From positions 30,092-94,091 of the forward strand of contig NZ_JBQCHP010000001.1 of NCBI RefSeq assembly GCF_051954575.1: a stretch of DNA of 64,000 bases. Reading direction: 5' to 3'. Positions 57,861-64,000 of the stretch are shown here, in pieces (within the stretch, counting starts at the first letter, position 1; the number at the start of each line of letters is the position of its first letter). The DNA comes from Dyella_B sp035690825. GTDB lineage: Bacteria; Pseudomonadota; Gammaproteobacteria; Xanthomonadales; Rhodanobacteraceae. The notes beneath the pieces were generated by a model, which was not told where the DNA came from, made no database searches, and saw only the letters and a list, made by a program, of their open reading frames with translations. The translations under genes were made by a program, and so were the position numbers.

Positions 57861-59441
57861 ATGCACGACCCCAGTGTTGTCGATTTGTCCAGGCTGCAAT
57901 TCGCGCTCACCGCGCTCTACCACTTTCTGTTCGTGCCGCTCACGCTCGGCCTGTCGTTTTTGCTGGCCGCCATGGAAACGGTGTACGTCACCACCGGAAA
58001 CGAGATCTACAAGCGCATCACCCAGTTCTGGGGCAAGTTGTTCCTGATCAACTTCGCGATCGGCGTCGCCACCGGACTCACCATGGAATTCGAGTTCGGC
58101 ACCAACTGGTCGTTCTATTCGAGCTTCGTAGGCGACATCTTCGGCGCGCCGCTGGCCATCGAAGGGTTGATGGCGTTCTTCATGGAAGCCACCTTCATCG
58201 GCCTGATGACCTTCGGCTGGGAACGGCTCAGGCCCGGGCAGCACCTGGCCGTGACCTATCTGGTGGCGCTGGGGTCCAATCTATCGGCGCTGTGGATCCT
58301 GGTCGCCAACAGCTTCATGCAAAACCCGCAGGGTGCGCATTTCAATCCCGCCACCATGCGCATGGAACTGACCAGCCTGCCGGACCTTATCTTCAGCTAC
58401 GACGCGCAGGCGAAGTTCGTGCATACCAGCATCGCCGGCTACGTGACCGCGGCGGTATTCGTGGCCGGTGTAAGCGCGTGGTACATGCTGAAGAATCGCC
58501 ACGCCGAACTGGCGCGCCGCTCGTTCCGCATGGCGGTGCTGTTTGGCGTGCTCGCCACCGCCGGCGTGATCACGCTGGGGGATGCGCTGGGCTTTGTTGG
58601 CGGGCAGGCGCAGCCGACCAAGCTGGCCGCGATGGAAGGCCTGTGGAAAACGCAGCCTGGACCGATGCCATTCAACCTGGTGGCGTTCCCATCGCAGGAA
58701 AAGCGCGTCAACACCGGCGAACTGCAAGTGCCGTATGCGTTGTCCTTGCTGGTGACGCATTCGGTCAACGGCAGCGTGCCAGGCGTGGACCAGCTGGAGC
58801 GCGATGCGGCTGTGCGCATCCGCGATGGCATTCCGGCGGTTGCCGCCTTGCAGACGCTTTCGTCCAGGCCCGACGATCCAGCCGCGCTCGCGCAGTTCCA
58901 CGCGCATGAACATGACCTTGGCTATGGCTTTCTGGTGCAGCGCTATGCCAACGACGTGACGCAAGCCACCGATGCGCAAATCGCCACCGCCGCCAAGGAC
59001 ACCATTCCGCAAGTGGCGCCGATGTTCTGGTCGTTCCGCGCGATGGTGGCGATGGGCCTGGCCATGCTCGCCTTCTTCGTGCTGGCCACCATCTACACCA
59101 TGCGCAACAACGTGCAGCACAAGCGCTGGCTGCTCAAGATGGCGGTATGGATGATCCCGGTACCGTTCATCGCGTGCGAAATGGGCTGGCTGGTGGCCGA
59201 ACTGGGACGGCAGCCATGGACGGTGTACGGCATGTTGCCGACGTGGATGTCCGCATCCACCCATAGCGTGGGCTACATGATCTTTTCGATCGCCGGCTTC
59301 GTGGCGCTGTACACGCTGTTCATCCTGATCGAGATGTACCTGATGGTGCGCACCATACGCATCGGGCCTGCGGATGAAGCGCCCGCAACGGCCGCCAATT
59401 CCGACGCGCACGCCGGCCGCTACAGCCCGGTGGAGATCTGA
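57861..59441 (+). CDS. cydA: Cytochrome bd oxidase subunit I
   Basis: 526 residues. Heme ligands are in place: H21 (LYHFLFVPLT, heme b595 site), H188 (FVHTSIAGY) and M441 (CEMGWLVAE) for heme b558; GRQPW (449-453) follows. The periplasmic Q-loop (about 245-390) is of the long type, with the quinol-binding KxxAxE region (QPTKLAAMEG) present. It reduces oxygen to water with quinol at very high affinity and without proton pumping, letting cells respire at trace oxygen. First gene of cydABX-DC. Confidence 0.97.
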   Translation: MHDPSVVDLSRLQFALTALYHFLFVPLTLGLSFLLAAMETVYVTTGNEIYKRITQFWGKLFLINFAIGVATGLTMEFEFGTNWSFYSSFVGDIFGAPLAIEGLMAFFMEATFIGLMTFGWERLRPGQHLAVTYLVALGSNLSALWILVANSFMQNPQGAHFNPATMRMELTSLPDLIFSYDAQAKFVHTSIAGYVTAAVFVAGVSAWYMLKNRHAELARRSFRMAVLFGVLATAGVITLGDALGFVGGQAQPTKLAAMEGLWKTQPGPMPFNLVAFPSQEKRVNTGELQVPYALSLLVTHSVNGSVPGVDQLERDAAVRIRDGIPAVAALQTLSSRPDDPAALAQFHAHEHDLGYGFLVQRYANDVTQATDAQIATAAKDTIPQVAPMFWSFRAMVAMGLAMLAFFVLATIYTMRNNVQHKRWLLKMAVWMIPVPFIACEMGWLVAELGRQPWTVYGMLPTWMSASTHSVGYMIFSIAGFVALYTLFILIEMYLMVRTIRIGPADEAPATAANSDAHAGRYSPVEI

Positions 59442-59443
59442 AC

Positions 59444-60574
59444 ATGACGACGTATGCCGTACTTCAATGCACGTGGTGGCTGTTGCTGGGCGTGCTGCTG
59501 ATCGGGCTTGCCGTGATGGTGGGCATGGACATGGGCGTGGGCACCATCCTGCGCTATGTCGGCCGCAACGACATCGAGCGCCGCGTGGCGATGAACGCGG
59601 TCGGACCGCACTGGGACGGCAACCAAGTGTGGTTCGTGCTGGGCGGCGGCGCGGTGTTCGCTGCGTTTCCGCTGATCTACGCCACGGCGTTTTCCGGCTT
59701 CTACGTGGTGATGCTATTGCTGCTGTGGAGCATGATCATGCGTCCGCTCGGCTTCGAATACCGCAGCAAGCTGCCGTCGGCCGCGTGGCGCAATGCGTGG
59801 GACTGGGCCTTGTTCGTCAGCGGCCTGGTGCCGATGGTGGTATTCGGCGCGGCGTTCGGTAACTTGTTTCTGGGCGTGCCGTTCCATTTCAGCTGGAACC
59901 TCACTTCCGAATACACCGGCTCCTTCCTTGCCTTGCTCAACCCCTTCGCCGTGGTGTGCGGTTTGTTGTCGGCCGCGATGTCGGTGTTCATGGGCGCGGT
60001 AACCCTGATGAATCGCACCGTGGATGCGATCTACCAGCGCGCGCGCACGCTGGCGCGCATCGCCGCGGGCGCAGCGATCGTGTTGTTTGCGCTTGGCGGC
60101 TTCTGGGTAAGCCATCTGCAGGCGTACACGCTGGTCAGCGCGCCGGCGCCCGGCGTGCCGCAAACGCCGCTGCAGCAAACGGTTGCCGCCAGCGGAAGCT
60201 GGCTGGCGCATTTCCATCAGAACCCGGTGTTGTGGCTGGTGCCGGTGCTTGGCTTCGCCGGTTTGGCGGCGGGATGGCTGGCGGTGCAGAAGCATCGCTC
60301 GTTGCTGGCGTGGTGGCTCGGCGCGCTGGCCTGGATCGGCGTGATCGGTACCGCCGGCACGGCACTGTTTCCCTTCCTGTTGCCTTCCAGCATCGCGCCT
60401 TCGCAGAGCCTGACGGTGTGGAACGCCAGCTCCAGCCAGCTCACGCTGACGTGGATGCTGGGTTTTGCGTTGGTCTTCGTGCCGCTCGTGCTCTGGTACA
60501 CGAGCTGGGCGTTCTACGTCATGCGCGGCAAGGTGCACGCCGAGCATGTTGCCGCCGATGAACACGCGTACTGA
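59444..60574 (+). CDS. cydB: Cytochrome bd oxidase subunit II
   Basis: 376 residues, two bases after cydA. Eight to nine helices; the conserved N-terminal GxDMGxG segment (MVGMDMGVGTI) and NAVGPHWDGNQVWFVLGGGA, AFPLIYATAFSGFY are typical. It pairs with CydA and stabilises the hemes. Nine bases upstream of the small cydX gene. Confidence 0.96.
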   Translation: MTTYAVLQCTWWLLLGVLLIGLAVMVGMDMGVGTILRYVGRNDIERRVAMNAVGPHWDGNQVWFVLGGGAVFAAFPLIYATAFSGFYVVMLLLLWSMIMRPLGFEYRSKLPSAAWRNAWDWALFVSGLVPMVVFGAAFGNLFLGVPFHFSWNLTSEYTGSFLALLNPFAVVCGLLSAAMSVFMGAVTLMNRTVDAIYQRARTLARIAAGAAIVLFALGGFWVSHLQAYTLVSAPAPGVPQTPLQQTVAASGSWLAHFHQNPVLWLVPVLGFAGLAAGWLAVQKHRSLLAWWLGALAWIGVIGTAGTALFPFLLPSSIAPSQSLTVWNASSSQLTLTWMLGFALVFVPLVLWYTSWAFYVMRGKVHAEHVAADEHAY

Positions 60575-60583
60575 GGAGGTCTC

Positions 60584-60781
60584 ATGAAAACCGTATTGTT
60601 GTTCTTGCTGTACATGTTCATGGCGGTGGCGGTGATCGTGCTGGCGATCATGCTCGGCAACGCCGGTGCGTGGTATTTCGCATGGCTGGTCGGCACCACC
60701 ATGATCGTGCTGATCGGCGCGGTGGGTGGCGTGCTGCTGGATACCCAGGACAGGAACGCCGCACACCGCGGCCGGCGGTGA
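60584..60781 (+). CDS. cydX: CydX-like small subunit with an extra N-terminal helix
   Basis: 65 residues, GAGGAG... site ahead of ATG 60584. The second half begins with WYFAWLVGTT (30-39), the signature of CydX (37 residues in E. coli, starting MWYFAW). Here it is preceded by another hydrophobic helix (VLLFLLYMFMAVAVIVLAIM, 4-23). Thus the protein has two helices rather than one. CydX stabilises the bd oxidase hemes; the extra helix could replace another small subunit (YbgE/CydH-like). The stop overlaps the cydD start (TGATG). Confidence 0.8.
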   Translation: MKTVLLFLLYMFMAVAVIVLAIMLGNAGAWYFAWLVGTTMIVLIGAVGGVLLDTQDRNAAHRGRR

Positions 60782-62547
60782 TGCGCGCCGGTATGACACA
60801 TCGCAAAACGCGCTCGCCGACGCTGCGCTGGCTGGGCGAACAGCTCAAGCCGGCGCGCCGCCACTTCATGCAGGGCATCGGCGCGGGCGTGCTGCAATCA
60901 CTGCTGATGTGCCTGGCGGCATGGCTGATCGCGCATCTGCTCGATCGCGCAATCTTCGGGCATGCCGGCCTGCGGCAGTTGTGGCCGCTGCTCGGCGCAC
61001 TGCCGTTGCTGGCGTTGGCGCGCGGCGGATTGACGCTGATGCAACGCCGCGCCACCTTCGCCGCCGGTGCTAGCATCAGCCATCGCCTTCGGCAGTCGCT
61101 GGAACAGCGCATGCGCGATAGAGGGCCGTCGGCAAGCCAGGAATCATCCAGCGGCGACACAGTGACCCGGCTGGTCGATGGCGTCGACATGCTGGTTCCG
61201 TATTACGCCGGATATCTGCCACAGGCCGTGTTCGCGGTGGCGATACCGGCGATCGTCCTGCTCGCCGTGCTGTCCGCCGATGCATGGTCCGCCATCGTAC
61301 TGATGGTCGCCGCGCCATTGCTGCCGGTATTCATGCTGCTGGCTGGCAAGGCAGCCGAGCAGGCCAGCCAGAAGCGCTGGCTGCGCCTGCGCCGCATGGG
61401 TGCGCAATTCATGGATGCGCTCTCGGGCCTGACCACCTTGCGCCTGTATCGCGCCGCCGAGCGCCAAGCGCGTTCGCTGGCCAGCACCGGCGAAGCCTAT
61501 CGGCGCGAAACGATGGCGGTGCTGCGCATCGCGTTTCTTTCCGCACTGGTGCTGGAATTCTTCGCCACGATCAGCATCGCAGTGCTGGCGGTGCTGATCG
61601 GTTTTCGCCTGATGTGGGGACAAATCACGTTCGAGCACGGACTGTTCGTGCTGTTGCTCGCGCCGGAATTTTTCCAGCCGCTACGCATGCTGGGTACGCA
61701 ACGGCATCGGCGCATGGATGCCGTGGCTGCCGCGACGGATCTCATGGCCTTGCTCGCCGAAGCGCCGATAGCATCGAACCCAAGCTGCGCGGGTGTGCAC
61801 AAGCCGATCAAGGCGCAACGCGTCACGGTCAGCTTCGAGCATGTCGGCTTCGGCTACGACGGCCAGCGCGAGGTATTGCATGATGTCGATCTAGCCATCG
61901 AGGCCGGTACCCGCCTGACCTTGGTAGGCGCCACCGGCAGCGGCAAAAGCACGCTGCTGACATTGTTGATGGGCTTCGCGCAGCCGCGGACGGGAAGGCT
62001 GCGGATCAACGGCGAAGACCTTGCCGCGCTCGATCCGGACGCCTGGCGGGCGCACATCGCATGGGTGCCGCAGCGCGCGCATATCTTTCACGGCACGCTG
62101 CGTGACAACCTGCTGATCGCAGCCCCCAATGTCGATCGCTTCACGCTGGAGCATGCGTTGCATGCCACCGGCCTGATCGACGTCGTCGCCCGATTGCCGC
62201 GCGGGCTGGATACGCCGTTGGGCGAGCGCGGCGCGGGGCTTTCTGGCGGCGAGCGCCAACGCGTCGCGCTTGCGCGCGCATGGCTGCGCCGCGCGCCGCT
62301 GTGGCTGCTGGACGAACCCTGGCAGCATCTGGACCAGGCCAGTGCGGCGCGGCTCGAACATGCTTTGCGCCGGCGCACGCAATCGTGCACGGTGCTGCGT
62401 ATCGCCCATCGCCTGCAGACCGTAGCCGATGACGAACGCGTGGCGGTGCTCGCCGATGGCCGCATCGTCGAAACGGGCGTCGCCGGCAGATTGCGCGCGA
62501 GCAACAGCCTGTTCGCGCAACTGGCTGCGCAGGATCACGCGGCATGA
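60781..62547 (+). CDS. cydD: Thiol-reductant ABC exporter subunit CydD
   Basis: 588 residues from ATG 60781 overlapping the cydX stop. Six-helix membrane domain (about 25-310) and nucleotide domain with Walker A GATGSGKST, signature LSGGERQR, Walker B LWLLDEPW and H-loop IAHRL. CydDC moves cysteine/glutathione to the periplasm and is needed for bd oxidase assembly. Presence of cydDC directly after cydABX fits this. Confidence 0.94.
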   Translation: MRAGMTHRKTRSPTLRWLGEQLKPARRHFMQGIGAGVLQSLLMCLAAWLIAHLLDRAIFGHAGLRQLWPLLGALPLLALARGGLTLMQRRATFAAGASISHRLRQSLEQRMRDRGPSASQESSSGDTVTRLVDGVDMLVPYYAGYLPQAVFAVAIPAIVLLAVLSADAWSAIVLMVAAPLLPVFMLLAGKAAEQASQKRWLRLRRMGAQFMDALSGLTTLRLYRAAERQARSLASTGEAYRRETMAVLRIAFLSALVLEFFATISIAVLAVLIGFRLMWGQITFEHGLFVLLLAPEFFQPLRMLGTQRHRRMDAVAAATDLMALLAEAPIASNPSCAGVHKPIKAQRVTVSFEHVGFGYDGQREVLHDVDLAIEAGTRLTLVGATGSGKSTLLTLLMGFAQPRTGRLRINGEDLAALDPDAWRAHIAWVPQRAHIFHGTLRDNLLIAAPNVDRFTLEHALHATGLIDVVARLPRGLDTPLGERGAGLSGGERQRVALARAWLRRAPLWLLDEPWQHLDQASAARLEHALRRRTQSCTVLRIAHRLQTVADDERVAVLADGRIVETGVAGRLRASNSLFAQLAAQDHAA

Positions 62548-64000
62548 AGCCCACATCCCCACCTTCCGTCACCACGCACAGCATTGTTCGACGCGTGCTC
62601 GCCTTGCTCACGCGCGAAGATCGCCAATGGCTACTGGCCGGCGTCCTGCTGGCCCTGGTAAGTGCCACGTGCAGCATTGCCTTGCTCGCGGTGGCCGGTC
62701 ATTTCATTGCTGCCATGGCGCTGGTCGGCGCGGGCGGTGCGGCCATCAATTACTACACGCCGGCTGCCTTGATCCGGCTGCTGGCGATCGTGCGTACCGG
62801 CGGGCGCTATGTCGAACGCCTGGCTACGCACGCGGCCACTTTGCGCCTGCTTGCGCGGCTGCGCGTATGGGTTTTCAGCCGGTTGATTCCCCTATCGCCG
62901 CAGCAGTTGCAGGCGTTCCGCAGCGTGGAACTGTTTTCGCGCCTGCGCGCGGACGTGGATGCGCTGGAACATGCCTATCTGGGCGTGCTGGTGCCGATGG
63001 TAGTGGCATGCGGCAGTGGCGCGTTCGTGCTGATCGTGTCGGCGTGCTATCTGCCGGCTTTTGCGATCGCACTGCTGTGCGTGCTCGCGATTGCCGGCGC
63101 CTATCTGCCCGCATGGCTGCGCTCGCGCAGCGAAGCTGCCTCCGCGACGGTGGTTGCCTGCACCGAACAATTGCGCCTGCTTGCTGTGGACGGCGTCCAG
63201 GGCAGGGCGGAGTTGGCCTTGTATGGCGCGCAGACGCAGCATGCGCAAGCTGTCGGGGCTGCATCCAGTCGCCGCATGGCAGCCCATGCACAGTTGGACC
63301 GCCTGCAGACGCTGGGGGCGGCAGGCTGCATGCTCGCCGCGCAAGTGTCGATCACGTTGGCGCTGGCACTTGGCATACCTGTCTTGCCCGGAGGTCGCCT
63401 GCAAGCACCCGATCTGGTGATGCTGTCGATGATGGCGATGGCCTTGTTCGAAACCATTGCGCCGCTGGGCGATGCGTTGACGCAATGGAGTTCGACGCGG
63501 CGTTCCGCCGAGCGCATCCTGGCATTGGTCGACTTGCAACCGGACATCGCCGATACCGCGCAGCTCGTGCTTGCACCGTTGGGCACGGCCGTGTCGATCC
63601 GCAACTTGCGCGTGCGCTACGACGGCGCATGGGTGCTCAAGGGCGTCGACCTCGACCTGCCACCCGGCCAGCGCGTAGCGCTGCTTGGCGCTTCCGGTGC
63701 CGGCAAAAGTACCCTGGTGGCAGCGCTGCTGCGGCTGCATCCCTACGCCGGCACCATCCTGCTGGATGGCAAGCCGCTGGATGCGTACCACGTCGACGAC
63801 GTACGCGCCTGTTTCGGCGTGGTGGAACAGCAGCCTTATCTGTTCGACGCGAGCTTGCGCGACAACCTGTGCCTGACGCGTCCGTCGCCCACCGACGAGC
63901 AACTGCGCCATGCCATCGACGTGGCGCAGCTGTCATCGTTCGTCGCGGCCTTGCCGCAAGGGCTCGACACGCTGCTGGGCGAAAACGGCATGCGTCTTTC
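62544..64000 (+). CDS. cydC: Thiol-reductant ABC exporter subunit CydC, 3' end missing
   Basis: Starts at ATG 62544, overlapping the cydD stop (ATGA), and runs open to the end of the window, about 485 codons; the C-terminus is outside. Begins MKPTSPPSVTTHSIVRR, then membrane helices from about residue 33 (LLAGVLLALVSATCSIALLA). Walker A GASGAGKST lies at about 63690-63716. It pairs with CydD as the second half-transporter. It should be only about 60-80 codons short of complete. Confidence 0.92.
   Translation, partial: MKPTSPPSVTTHSIVRRVLALLTREDRQWLLAGVLLALVSATCSIALLAVAGHFIAAMALVGAGGAAINYYTPAALIRLLAIVRTGGRYVERLATHAATLRLLARLRVWVFSRLIPLSPQQLQAFRSVELFSRLRADVDALEHAYLGVLVPMVVACGSGAFVLIVSACYLPAFAIALLCVLAIAGAYLPAWLRSRSEAASATVVACTEQLRLLAVDGVQGRAELALYGAQTQHAQAVGAASSRRMAAHAQLDRLQTLGAAGCMLAAQVSITLALALGIPVLPGGRLQAPDLVMLSMMAMALFETIAPLGDALTQWSSTRRSAERILALVDLQPDIADTAQLVLAPLGTAVSIRNLRVRYDGAWVLKGVDLDLPPGQRVALLGASGAGKSTLVAALLRLHPYAGTILLDGKPLDAYHVDDVRACFGVVEQQPYLFDASLRDNLCLTRPSPTDEQLRHAIDVAQLSSFVAALPQGLDTLLGENGMRL

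Noticed and set aside
1..64000. A recent mobile island with integrase, tRNA and direct repeats
   Set aside because: No integrase, transposase, tRNA or att-like repeats were seen; transfer remains possible but is not supported by the window itself.
1..64000. CRISPR array or restriction/defence system
   Set aside because: No spaced direct repeats and no cas or defence gene motifs were found.

Overview
The window is GC-rich, densely coded bacterial DNA, most likely from a gammaproteobacterium of the Xanthomonadales (Rhodanobacteraceae-like). That placement is inferred from gene content and repeat style; no rRNA or other phylogenetic marker is present. I see no tRNA, rRNA, CRISPR array, transposase or integrase.

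The unifying feature is a set of 18 sites of the form TTGA(C/T)-N4-(A/G)TCAA, the box used by oxygen-sensing FNR/ANR (and DNR-type) regulators. Twelve match exactly and six have one mismatch. All lie in promoter gaps, and several are followed by a -10-like hexamer at the spacing expected for activation. The window therefore reads as one low-oxygen survival island. It resembles in content the low-oxygen-activated (lxa) locus I recall from Burkholderia cenocepacia, or functionally the DosR regulon of mycobacteria. No Crp/Fnr-type regulator gene is in the window, so the regulator must be encoded elsewhere.

Layout. 1-4863: end of a hydrogenase-4-like membrane complex whose large subunit lacks the nickel cysteines. 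4909-9425: a second-type FtsH protease with a flavodoxin, an OmpA-like lipoprotein and a phosphoribosyltransferase-hydrolase fusion. 9501-14233: a ferredoxin-type flavoreductase, a membrane cytochrome b and a ten-heme cytochrome c, then a di-heme cytochrome c peroxidase and a VIT-type metal transporter. 14271-18568: an ABC/HlyD export system. 18785-26434: stress genes (YjdF-like, universal stress protein, DUF3775, attachment protein, Hsp20, erythromycin-esterase-like, old yellow enzyme, triple BON, PPK2). 26453-32535: an alternative N-type ATP synthase operon (order D-C-Q-B-E-F-A-G, no atpR). 32770-41816: an MscS channel, an alcohol dehydrogenase, a carboxymuconolactone-decarboxylase-like protein, an RND pump, and a sulfide:quinone oxidoreductase with a divergent ArsR/BigR-like repressor. 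42323-49525: a P-type metal ATPase with a hemerythrin tail, ExoD, cytochrome b561, a DUF4010 protein and two polysaccharide-related enzymes. 49757-55246: PHB synthesis (phaC, phasin, phaB) joined to acyl-phosphate ATP generation (pta/ptb-like, ackA). 55400-56963: a small universal stress protein and a second alcohol dehydrogenase. 57018-64000: OmpW and the cytochrome bd operon cydABX-DC, cut by the window end.

Together the genes describe a cell short of oxygen. It has a high-affinity oxidase (bd), electron sinks (alcohol dehydrogenases, PHB, multiheme cytochrome), ATP salvage (acetate kinase, polyphosphate kinase, N-ATPase), sulfide and peroxide handling, and protein-protection functions.
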